From positions 33,833 to 93,485 of the forward strand of contig NZ_JAEQAZ010000034.1 in the NCBI RefSeq assembly GCF_016654115.1: 59,653 bases of DNA. Direction: 5' to 3'. The translations under genes and the position numbers were made by a program. Below the pieces are notes generated by a model that saw only the letters and a list, made by a program, of their open reading frames with translations, searched no databases and had not been told where the DNA came from. This document shows positions 43,131 to 50,526 of this stretch, one piece after another. Each line of letters begins with the position of its first letter. Positions within the stretch are counted from its first letter, which is position 1. The DNA comes from Streptomyces sp. MBT53 (GTDB lineage Bacteria; Actinomycetota; Actinomycetes; Streptomycetales; Streptomycetaceae).

Positions 43131-43598
43131 CTATGAACCCGTGAAGTAGTCCGCCGCTCGGGCCATCTCGTGGGTCACCACGATGAATCCGACGCAGAAG
43201 GCGATGAACACACCGAGGAACACCAGCACGCAGCCCGTCTCCGCCGCGAGCTTCCCGCGGGCCGGAGCGTGGGCCGTGGCGTGCTCCGGGTGGTCGGCCG
43301 TGTAGTGGACGGTGACGATGTCGCCCTCCAGGACGGTCCCCGGTCCGTTCGTCTCCTCGAAGCGGACGGTCCGGCCCTCGCGGGTCGTGAACTCGTAGAC
43401 GTGGTGCAGCGAGGTCGACACCATGGTGTCCCCGGCGCCGCCGCTGGTCGTCGTGTACGTCCGCAGACAGCGGCCCTCGGCCGTGAGCCCGCCGTTCCAG
43501 GCGCTGCTGACCCGCCGCGAACGGCGGACCACGCCGACCATGCCGGCCACCGCGAAGGCGATCATGAGCAGAGGCACTACGTAGAACAGCGCTTCCAT
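43131..43598 (-). CDS. DUF3592 membrane protein (paralogue)
   Basis: A 155-residue protein with an N-terminal membrane segment (about 3-24, LFYVVPLLMIAFAVAGMVGVV, quoted in part), a beta-rich outer domain (HHVYEFTTREGRTVRFEET, GDIVTVHYTADHPEHA) and a second segment at about 120-142. The VxVxYxxxxPExA end of the beta domain is the DUF3592 hallmark. GGGGGACACC precedes the ATG. It is a distant paralogue of 40941-41384, with an acyl-CoA ligase gene between them. Function unknown. Confidence 0.8.
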   Translation of the reverse strand: MEALFYVVPLLMIAFAVAGMVGVVRRSRRVSSAWNGGLTAEGRCLRTYTTTSGGAGDTMVSTSLHHVYEFTTREGRTVRFEETNGPGTVLEGDIVTVHYTADHPEHATAHAPARGKLAAETGCVLVFLGVFIAFCVGFIVVTHEMARAADYFTGS

Positions 43599-43674
43599 GG
43601 TGTCCCCCGAGGTCAGATACCGCTTGATGGAGGGAACCTACCCCCGGGGAACACCGGACTCTCTCAAGCAATGC

Positions 43675-44280
43675 TCAGAAAGTGACGTCCGAGCAGGCGT
43701 AGAACGCGTTGGCGGTGTCCGCGATCGTCCACACCGCCACGATCACGTGGTGGCCGGTCAGGCCGGACGGGAGGGTGCCGCTGTGCGAGAGGGTGGCCGG
43801 CGGGCGCTGGCCGTTGTAGGGGACGGTGAGGAACGGCGTGGTGTTGAGGTCCGAGCGGGCCAGGTTGTGATTCTGGTTCCAACCCGCCTTGGTGACGTAG
43901 TACTTGAAGTCCGTGGTGGCGTGCATGGCCGTGAACTGCCAGCGGAAGGTGTACGACTGACCACCCGTCACCTTCGTCGTCGGCCAGGCGGCGCCGGACG
44001 GGGCCTTCGGTGCGCTGAGTTGGGCGAAGCGGCTGATGCCGCCGTTGCAGATCTGGCCGTCGGCGGGACCGGCGGCCGGGAAGCCCTTGGGGCCCTCGAC
44101 ACTCTGCGGCTCGTACTGGATGTCACCGCAGTTCGTCACCGTGCCGTTGGCACAGAGCTTCTGCCTGCTGATGGGGAGGTCGGTGTAGCCGTGGCTGCTC
44201 GCGGCCCCGGACGAGAGCACGATGGCCCCGGCCGTGGTGAGCCCGAGCACGCCCGCATACCATTTGGTCTTTTTGCGCAT
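43675..44280 (-). CDS. chb3: AA10 lytic polysaccharide monooxygenase (Chb3/LpmP-like)
   Basis: A 201-residue secreted copper enzyme. The signal peptide ends at AASS, leaving His-Gly-Tyr as mature N-terminus; this His is half of the histidine brace. The second brace His is in FTAMHATTDFKYYVT. Cys pairs at QKLCANGTVTNC and QICNGG, with a late FYACSDVTF, fit single-domain AA10 enzymes active on chitin. AGGAGC precedes the ATG. A near-perfect DasR site lies 45 bp upstream. In S. coelicolor a similar small AA10 protein is encoded a few genes before cslA, as here, and is linked to hyphal-tip glycan; the symbol is tentative. Confidence 0.9.
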   Translation of the reverse strand: MRKKTKWYAGVLGLTTAGAIVLSSGAASSHGYTDLPISRQKLCANGTVTNCGDIQYEPQSVEGPKGFPAAGPADGQICNGGISRFAQLSAPKAPSGAAWPTTKVTGGQSYTFRWQFTAMHATTDFKYYVTKAGWNQNHNLARSDLNTTPFLTVPYNGQRPPATLSHSGTLPSGLTGHHVIVAVWTIADTANAFYACSDVTF

Positions 44281-44324
44281 GCTGCCGCTCCTGGAGAACG
44301 TGTGGGGAGTTCCGTGAGCCGTGC

Positions 44325-44336
44325 AGGTCTAGACCA
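44325..44336 (-). promoter_or_regulatory. DasR-type site upstream of the AA10 gene
   Basis: TGGTCTAGACCT on the minus strand matches 11 of 12 positions of the dre consensus TGGTCTAGACCA. DasR represses chitin and N-acetylglucosamine genes and is released by glucosamine-6-phosphate. Confidence 0.7.
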
Positions 44337-44413
44337 AGTCCCAGATTATTGCCCCTACTTGACTGTGTCCATACCAAAAGCGGCGCCCGTCTTCAGGGAC
44401 GCCTCCGGGTCCG

Positions 44414-45550
44414 TCACGGCGCCGCCTCCCCCCGTCCCGAACAGAACGCGACCGTCAAGTCCTTGACCAGCGCCTTGCGTTCGTAGTCGTCCAGTTCCAC
44501 CAGGCCGCGCATGGTCAGCCGGGTGACGGTGTCCTCCACCGAGTCGACCACCGACGTGAGCATCGTCGCCCGCTGCTGCGCGTCCAGCGTGGCGATACGG
44601 CGCCGGGTCATCGCCGCGGCCACCTCCGGGGCGTACTCGACACGCAGCGGCTGCACCGAGAACACCTCGATGCCGACCGGCGCCGCGTCCGCCGCGACCA
44701 GCCGGGTCAGCGCGTCGACGGCCAGTTCGGCCGCGCCCTTCGCGCCACCGCCCGGCGGCTCCACCGGCACCCGGGTCAGCGCCGCCTCCACGCACTCCCG
44801 CAGATACGTCTCGTGGTCCTCGACGCCGAGCGTGGCCCGCGCGGTGTCCCGCACCCGCCACACCACGAGCACGGCGACCCGCAGCGCGACCCCGTTCGCG
44901 TCGGCGGCCGGCATCGGCTCACTGCGCCAGTGCCGCAGCCGTACGTCGACCCGGCGGCGCAGCAGCAGCGGGTTGACCCACATCAGCCCGGTGCGCCGGA
45001 CGGTCCCCCGGTACCGCCCGAACAGGCCGAGCACCCAGGCCCCTCCGGTACGACCCCGGGCCAGACCGCCGAAGCCGAAAAGACCGAGCGCGCCGGCCCC
45101 CGCGTACGCGGCCCACTGCGCGGGACCGAGCCCGGCACCGCCGTAGACCGGCAGCCGTAGCGCGTCGGCCGCGAGCGGGGGCAGGACGCCCGCCCACCAC
45201 GAGGCGGCGAGACAGCCGGCGAGTCCGCAGGAACCGGCGAGCACGCCCGCCGTGCCGGGCAGCACCCGGGCGGGCCGCTCCACCAGCTCGGGGTCGACCT
45301 CCGGTGCCGGGCGCGGCTTGGCCGGGAGGGGGCGACGGAAGCGCGGCTGTTCACCGGTGCCCTGCCTGCGTCCTACGACGGCGGGTCTGAGCGGCAGCGA
45401 CACCGGGTCGGGGTCGTCGCGGAACAGCAGGTGGACGGGGATCTCGGTGGTCGCCTCGTTCTGGATGAGCCGCGCGGGTCGGGTCTGCCCCTCGGGCGGT
45501 CCCGCGGGTTCCTCGTTCTCGGGCGTCTGTGAAGTGGTCGTCGTACTCAT
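44414..45550 (-). CDS. SPFH/Band 7 domain membrane protein
   Basis: A 378-residue protein. ATG 45550 follows GGAGGCAACC. The N-terminal 90 residues are polar. Two hydrophobic stretches follow (about 105-130 and 150-170), then the SPFH domain: RTGLMWVNPLLLRRRVDVRL, NGVALRVAVLVVWRVRDTARA in part, LGVEDHETYLRECVEAALTRV in part and VFSVQPLRVEYAPEV. It belongs to the stomatin/flotillin-like scaffolds that organise membrane domains. The arrangement AA10, SPFH, NlpC/P60, then cslA recalls the S. coelicolor tip-glycan neighbourhood, so a role in polar growth is possible but unproven. Confidence 0.85.
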   Translation of the reverse strand: MSTTTTSQTPENEEPAGPPEGQTRPARLIQNEATTEIPVHLLFRDDPDPVSLPLRPAVVGRRQGTGEQPRFRRPLPAKPRPAPEVDPELVERPARVLPGTAGVLAGSCGLAGCLAASWWAGVLPPLAADALRLPVYGGAGLGPAQWAAYAGAGALGLFGFGGLARGRTGGAWVLGLFGRYRGTVRRTGLMWVNPLLLRRRVDVRLRHWRSEPMPAADANGVALRVAVLVVWRVRDTARATLGVEDHETYLRECVEAALTRVPVEPPGGGAKGAAELAVDALTRLVAADAAPVGIEVFSVQPLRVEYAPEVAAAMTRRRIATLDAQQRATMLTSVVDSVEDTVTRLTMRGLVELDDYERKALVKDLTVAFCSGRGEAAP

Positions 45551-45616
45551 GGTTGCCTCCAGCCTCCGCGCCAGATGCGTCACAACGGGTGGGGACGAGC
45601 GGGGTGATGAGCGTGC

Positions 45617-46984
45617 TTACGAGAAGAGGCGGCGCCAGGTCTCCGGCCCCGGGTAGCCGTCCGCCGCGCCGCCGCGCCAGCCCTGGGCGCGCTGGAACGC
45701 CTCGACGTTGCGCCGGTCCGGCTCGCCCCAGCGCGGTCCCGGGCCGGTCGTGTAGTACCGGCCGAAGCCCTTCTTGAGCAGCTGCTTTCCGAGCTCGGTG
45801 ACGTACTTGTTGGTCGCGCCCGGGCGGAACATGGCCCGGCCGGGGTAGCCGGGGGCCGCGTGCGAGGCGGGCGGGCCCGCCGCCCCCACCACCGCGCCGC
45901 CGCCGATGTTCCGGCCCTTGCCGGTGACCAGCAGTTCCCAGGTCAGCGGTCCCGGCAGACCGTCCGCGTCCGCGCCGGTCCAGCCCTGGGCCTGCTGGAA
46001 GGCCTGGGTGGCCAGCAGGTCCGCGTCCGACCAGACCGGGCCGGGGCCCGCCGCGTAGTAGGCGCCGGCACCCCGGGCGACGAGCATCGTGCCGAGCTGG
46101 GTGACGTACTTGTTGTTGGCGCCGGGGCCGAAATACGCCGCTCCCGGGTACGCCGTCTTCGGTGTGACCGCCCCGGCCGGGGTCACCGGGGGCACCACGG
46201 GCTTCGAAGGCGCCGCGGGCTTCGGGTTGACCTCCGCCGCGCTCATCGTCAGGCCCTTGTAGCTGTAGGGGACGTAGTTGGCGGAGTGGCTCCAGTACGC
46301 GTACGGCGTGGACTGGCGCCGGGCGTGCGAGGGCGTCTCCTCCAGGGCGATGTAGTAGGTGTGCGTGTAGTCGGTCCAGCCGCCGAAGATGACGACGTGG
46401 GAGCCCTTCTCGGGATTCTCCGGATTGTGGAACAGCAGAATGTCGCCGGGCTGCAGTTCCTCCTTGGAAATGCGCGTCCCGTACTGGTCGAGGCTGCCGG
46501 TCCATTCGTTCCCCGGCAGCCCCCAGGCCATCGAGACGAACCCCGAGCAGTCCTGCCGGTAACCGTCGGACCAGTATTCGTTCATGCTGTACGGCACCTC
46601 GGCCGTGATCCAGGTCTTGGCCCGGTTGATGATCTCCGCCCGGGTGGTCGCGGGCGCCTTGAGGACACCGGCCGGCTTCGCCGGTTTCCCGCTCGGGCCG
46701 TGCAGCGGGGCCTTGGTGCCCTGCGGGGTGGCGGGCTCGTCGCCCGTGTCACCTGCGGGGACGCCGGGTCGGGGTGAGGTGTGGGGGGCGGCGAGGGCCG
46801 GTACGGCGTGCCCGGCGGCGAGAGTCGCGGACGCGGCGGCGGCCACCACCAGGACTCGTTGGGCGGTGGGGTGACCGCCGGTTCGGACGGTCGGGGAATG
46901 CGGCAGGGTCCGCCGCCGGTGAACGCATTCCGGGCAATCACAATCGCTCGCGGGATCGAATTCCTCGAATACCGGAGTCTCCAT
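45617..46984 (-). CDS. Secreted NlpC/P60-type peptidase with two C-terminal repeats
   Basis: A 455-residue protein. ATG 46984 follows GAGGGG by 8 nt and gives METPVFEEFDPASDCDCPEC, an unusual Cys-rich start before the hydrophobic segment (about 42-62, AQRVLVVAAAASATLAAG) that should export it. The enzyme-like domain (about 110-265) has YRQDCSGFVSMAWGLP (catalytic Cys), QPGDILLF and GSHVVIFGGW (catalytic His). Two related C-terminal repeats follow: YPGAAYFGPGANNKYVTQLG and YPGRAMFRPGATNKYVTELG, each ending in QAQGW..ADGLPG..TW-like words, typical of peptidoglycan-binding units. It probably trims the cell wall. Confidence 0.85.
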   Translation of the reverse strand: METPVFEEFDPASDCDCPECVHRRRTLPHSPTVRTGGHPTAQRVLVVAAAASATLAAGHAVPALAAPHTSPRPGVPAGDTGDEPATPQGTKAPLHGPSGKPAKPAGVLKAPATTRAEIINRAKTWITAEVPYSMNEYWSDGYRQDCSGFVSMAWGLPGNEWTGSLDQYGTRISKEELQPGDILLFHNPENPEKGSHVVIFGGWTDYTHTYYIALEETPSHARRQSTPYAYWSHSANYVPYSYKGLTMSAAEVNPKPAAPSKPVVPPVTPAGAVTPKTAYPGAAYFGPGANNKYVTQLGTMLVARGAGAYYAAGPGPVWSDADLLATQAFQQAQGWTGADADGLPGPLTWELLVTGKGRNIGGGAVVGAAGPPASHAAPGYPGRAMFRPGATNKYVTELGKQLLKKGFGRYYTTGPGPRWGEPDRRNVEAFQRAQGWRGGAADGYPGPETWRRLFS

Positions 46985-47162
46985 GCGATGCCCCTCACAC
47001 TCCAGATGGATATTTCCGCGCTCGTGCACGTGCGCCAGTTTCTCAACTGTCTTCCGGACTCGCATGTTGACGGTCCGAATGATGTACAAGGGCCCGCCGA
47101 GGGGCCGAGGGGGGTGGTCGGGAGCACCCCCGGGCGTCCGGTAGAGTTGTGCAGGTCAGCAG

Positions 47163-47236
47163 GCGCCGCTAGCTCAGTTGGTTAGAGCAGCTGACTCTTA
47201 ATCAGCGGGTCCGGGGTTCGAGTCCCTGGCGGCGCA
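47163..47236 (+). tRNA. tRNA-Lys (CTT), copy 3
   Basis: 74 nt, identical to copies 1 and 2. It shares the upstream word GTCAGCAG with copy 1. CCA is not encoded. Confidence 0.97.
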
Positions 47237-47242
47237 CGCTAG

Positions 47243-47296
47243 CGATGGCGAGGCATGTTCGCGGAAAGCGCGAAGCGGCCTCGCTATCGTCGTTTT
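47243..47296 (+). terminator. Terminator after tRNA-Lys copy 3
   Basis: CGATGGCGAGGC (47243-47254) pairs with GCCTCGCTATCG (47278-47289) with one wobble, followed by a T-run at 47292-47296. Confidence 0.65.
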
Positions 47297-47592
47297 TGCA
47301 CGGCTTCGCCGCGCGTGGCGGGGGCTCCGCCACCCACACCCCCTCGCTCCGGCACCGCGGTGACCCGTGCCCGAGAGTCCGACCCCGAAGTCCCTGGTGG
47401 CGCCGGAGGCCTTCCGCACTGCGGAGGGCCTTTTGCATGGGCGGAGACATACGCCGAGGCGGAGACATACGCCGGGGCGAAGGCACACGCCGTTGCGGAG
47501 GCTCCGTACGGGCACCGAGGCAGCCGCGCGGCCGGAACATCCGTGCGGGCGGAACACAGCTCTCCCCCCGTTTGGCCGGATACCCTCTCGCC
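47297..47592. other. Gene-free stretch with tRNA 3' remnant, hairpin and tandem repeats
   Basis: Between tRNA-Lys copy 3 and the FadR-type gene. AGTCCCTGGTGGCGC (within 47386-47404) repeats 15 of 16 bases of the tRNA 3' end. A hairpin with TTTT follows at 47408-47434. Then come three 18-bp tandem units at 47441-47494, the first two being GCGGAGACATACGCC plus GAG or GGG. Open frames here have no protein-like sequence. Confidence 0.55.
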
Positions 47593-48306
47593 ATGGCAGC
47601 CCGTGACCTTCAGGAGCGGATCAAGAAGCTCATCCTCGACCGTCGGCTGCCCTCGGGGGCGCCGCTGCCGACCGAGCCCGAGCTGATGGTGTTCCTCGGC
47701 GCGAGCCGGAACTCGGTGCGCGAGGCGCTCAAGGCACTGCAGGCGATGGGGATCGTCGAGATCCGGCACGGGTTCGGGACGTACGTCGGCCCGATGTCGC
47801 TCGCGCCGATGGTCGAGGGTCTCGCGTTCCGTACCGTCGTCGGGCACTACCGGGGCGAGGACAGCCTGCTGCAGCTGCTCGAACTGCGGGAGGCGGTCGA
47901 GTCGGGGCTCGTCGCCCGGCTCGCGGGGCGGCTGCCCGAGCGGGATCTCGTCGAACTCGACGCGCTGGTACGGCAGATGGAGCGGGAGGCCGCCGAGGGA
48001 GTCGGGCTCGCGGCCACCGACCGCGCCTTTCACGCCACTCTCTACCGGGGTCTGGACAACGCGCTGCTGAGCGAGGTCCTGGAGGCCTTCTGGGACGCCT
48101 TCCACCGCGTCCGCGCCGATCTCGCGACCGGCCCGCAGGACCCCGAGGTCACCTGCCGCCAGCACCGGGAGATCCTCGACGCGGTCAGGTCCGGGGACGC
48201 GAAGCGTGCGGAGCGGGCCATAAGGGAGCACTTCGACAACGTGCGCACAAGGTTGTCCACAACGACTCCACCTGATCCCCACACACGCCCCAATGAACGC
48301 GTATGA
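47593..48306 (+). CDS. FadR/GntR-family transcriptional regulator
   Basis: A 237-residue regulator. The N-terminal winged HTH (about 1-72) reads DLQERIKKLILDRRLPSG, LPTEPELMVFLGASRNSVRE and ALQAMGIVEIRHGFGTYVG. The helical FCD effector domain (about 85-225) includes LLELREAVESGLVARLAG, the metal-type residues DRAFHATLYRG and HREILDAVRSGD. ATG 47593 has no Shine-Dalgarno; GATACCCT a few bases upstream suggests a leaderless start. It is 315 bp upstream of cslA in the same direction, but its target is not known. Confidence 0.9.
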   Translation: MAARDLQERIKKLILDRRLPSGAPLPTEPELMVFLGASRNSVREALKALQAMGIVEIRHGFGTYVGPMSLAPMVEGLAFRTVVGHYRGEDSLLQLLELREAVESGLVARLAGRLPERDLVELDALVRQMEREAAEGVGLAATDRAFHATLYRGLDNALLSEVLEAFWDAFHRVRADLATGPQDPEVTCRQHREILDAVRSGDAKRAERAIREHFDNVRTRLSTTTPPDPHTRPNERV

Positions 48307-48621
48307 CCGGTAAACACCGCGTTTCGTGTCTTGCGATCAAGATGAACACCGTAGAACCCTGGTTTTGAAGATGCTGTCGGTACATGGCAGTTGAGGGGGT
48401 ACGGAACCGGTTGCGCGGTTTCGCGGGGAGGAGGGGCCCCGCCCGGGAACAGATGTCGGAGGGGGCATCGCGCAACCGGACGGTCGCAGTCGCATGTCTT
48501 TGTGAGTGGACTGTGTGGTGACTGTGGCCACCACTGACACGCCCGTCGAGGGTCGAGGGGGACCCTGACGGGCGGCCGCGACAAACAGACACGCGCGTTC
48601 TCGCGTGTGGGGGGATGACTC
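48307..48621. other. Intergenic region and leader upstream of cslA
   Basis: 315 bp without a gene. It contains GTGGTG/CACCAC (48515-48520 and 48529-48534, an inverted repeat) and a strong hairpin (48540-48554 with 48561-48574, 14 bp with one bulge) that ends 47 bp before the cslA start. A GGGGGG ribosome site precedes the ATG. The dyads could be an operator and a leader hairpin. Confidence 0.5.
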
Positions 48622-50526
48622 ATGACGTCGACGCCGACGGGCGCCCGACAGGGCTTCGACCCGTCACAAACCACCGAACTCAGAGTCCCGGGACACCGGA
48701 CCGGCAGCTTCCGCCGGATCAGGAACACGCTTCCGAGATACGACTACGAGCACTACAGCCGCCTTGCGGGACCCCTCACGCAGCCCGCCCCGGACCGGCC
48801 GTACAAGGTCCAGTACCGGTCGCTGCTGTCGCAGGAGACGCACCGCGTCCGCGCCGCGCTCATGCTGGGCGCGGCGCCGCTGCTCTCCCTGATCCTGCTG
48901 GGCTGGCTGCTCCAGCCCAAGCACTGGACCCAACGCGACTATCCCGCCTACGACTTCCTGCCCGCGCTGGACATCGTGATGCTGGTCGCGATCGGTCTGA
49001 TCGAGTTCTTCCGCTGCATGAACGTGCTGTCCAACGCGCACGCCACGCTGGTCGCCCGCGACCCGATCCCGGTGGTGCCCGAGACCGGCACGAGAGTCGC
49101 GTTCATCACGACGTTCGTGCCCGGCAAGGAGCCCCTGGAGATGGTCACCAAGACCTTGGAGGCGGCCGTACGGCTGCGCCACCGGGGGCTTCTGCACGTG
49201 TGGCTGCTGGACGAGGGCGACGACCCCGAGGTCAAGGCGGTGTGCGGACGGCTCGGCGTGCATCACTTCTCCCGCAAGGGAGTCGAGAAGTGGAACCGGC
49301 CCAAGGGGCCCAACCGCGCGAAGACCAAGCACGGCAACTACAACGCCTGGCTGGAGGCGCACGGCGACGAGTACGACTACTTCGCCTCCGTCGACACCGA
49401 CCACGTTCCGCTGCCCAACTACCTGGAGCGGATGCTCGGTTTCTTCCGCGACCCGGACGTCGGCTTCGTCATCGGCCCCCAGGTGTACGGCAATTACGAC
49501 ACCCCGGTCACCAAGGCCGCCGAGTCGCAGCAGTTCCTCTTCCACGCCCTGATCCAGCGGGCCGGCAACCGCTACGGCTCGCCGATGTTCGTCGGCACGT
49601 CGAATGCCGTACGGATCAAGGCACTTCAGCAGATCGGCGGGCTGTACGACTCGATCACCGAGGACATGGCCACGGGATTCGAGATGCATCGGGCCAAGAA
49701 CCCGGCCACCGGCAAGAAGTGGAAGTCGGTCTACACGCCCGACGTGCTCGCGGTCGGCGAAGGGCCCAGCGCCTGGACGGACTTCTTCACGCAGCAGCTG
49801 CGGTGGTCGCGAGGCACGTACGAGACGATCCTCAAGCAGTACTGGAAGGGCTTCTTCTCGATGCCTCCGGGCAAGCTCTTCAACTACACCATGATGATCA
49901 TCTTCTACCCGATGTCGGCCCTCAACTGGATACTGGCCGCGCTGAGTTGCGCCCTGTTCCTCGGCCTTGGCGCCTCGGGTGTGAACATCGACCCGACGAT
50001 GTGGCTGATGCTCTACGGCAACGCGTCCGCGCTGCAGATCGGCCTCTACATCTGGAACCGGCGGCACAACGTCTCCCCGCACGAACCGGAGGGGTCGGGC
50101 GGGGTCGCCGGCATGGTGATGTCCGCGCTGTCGGCGCCGATATACGCGCGCTCGCTGTTCGACGCCGTACTGCGCAGGAAGAGCAAGTTCGTGGTGACGC
50201 CCAAGGGCGACTCGGCCAGCCCCGACACGCTGTTCGGGACGTTCCGCGTGCACTGGTTCTTCATTCTGATCTTCGGCGGCTCGCTGATGGCCGGGTTCGA
50301 GAACGGGCACTCCCACCCGGCGATGATCACCTGGGCGACGTTCGCGCTGCTGATCACCGCGTCGCCGATCCTCGCCTGGCGGTACATGCTGCGCCAGGAG
50401 AAGAAGCAGCCGCCCGTCGCCCCCGCCCCCACCGTCCCGCAGCAGAAGCCCAGTTGGGCGGCGGCGGGCAACAGCGAGCAGACCATGCAGATCGTGCTCG
50501 GCGGGACGGGGGGCCGTAAGGAATGA
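48622..50526 (+). CDS. cslA: Cellulose synthase-like glycosyltransferase CslA (GT2)
   Basis: A 634-residue membrane glycosyltransferase. Transmembrane segments lie at about 80-100 and 110-130, with several more after residue 410. The GT2 catalytic set is complete: LLDEGDDPEV, the DxD in FASVDTDHVPLPNY (near 255), SITEDMATGFEM (TED) and the acceptor/product motif QQLRWSRGTYE. No PilZ domain is visible. In S. coelicolor and S. lividans CslA makes a beta-glucan at hyphal tips needed for aerial growth. The stop overlaps the glxA start (ATGA), giving the conserved cslA-glxA operon. Confidence 0.95.
   Translation: MTSTPTGARQGFDPSQTTELRVPGHRTGSFRRIRNTLPRYDYEHYSRLAGPLTQPAPDRPYKVQYRSLLSQETHRVRAALMLGAAPLLSLILLGWLLQPKHWTQRDYPAYDFLPALDIVMLVAIGLIEFFRCMNVLSNAHATLVARDPIPVVPETGTRVAFITTFVPGKEPLEMVTKTLEAAVRLRHRGLLHVWLLDEGDDPEVKAVCGRLGVHHFSRKGVEKWNRPKGPNRAKTKHGNYNAWLEAHGDEYDYFASVDTDHVPLPNYLERMLGFFRDPDVGFVIGPQVYGNYDTPVTKAAESQQFLFHALIQRAGNRYGSPMFVGTSNAVRIKALQQIGGLYDSITEDMATGFEMHRAKNPATGKKWKSVYTPDVLAVGEGPSAWTDFFTQQLRWSRGTYETILKQYWKGFFSMPPGKLFNYTMMIIFYPMSALNWILAALSCALFLGLGASGVNIDPTMWLMLYGNASALQIGLYIWNRRHNVSPHEPEGSGGVAGMVMSALSAPIYARSLFDAVLRRKSKFVVTPKGDSASPDTLFGTFRVHWFFILIFGGSLMAGFENGHSHPAMITWATFALLITASPILAWRYMLRQEKKQPPVAPAPTVPQQKPSWAAAGNSEQTMQIVLGGTGGRKE

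Noticed and set aside
29283..47236. tRNA-Lys copies as ends of a composite mobile element
   Set aside because: No integrase, transposase, replication or transfer gene lies between them, and the intervening genes look like ordinary core genes.
47202..47594. Open frame with repeated Val-Cys-Leu-Arg-Pro units
   Set aside because: It is created by the 18-bp tandem repeats and begins antisense to a tRNA; no start context or homology-like pattern supports it.
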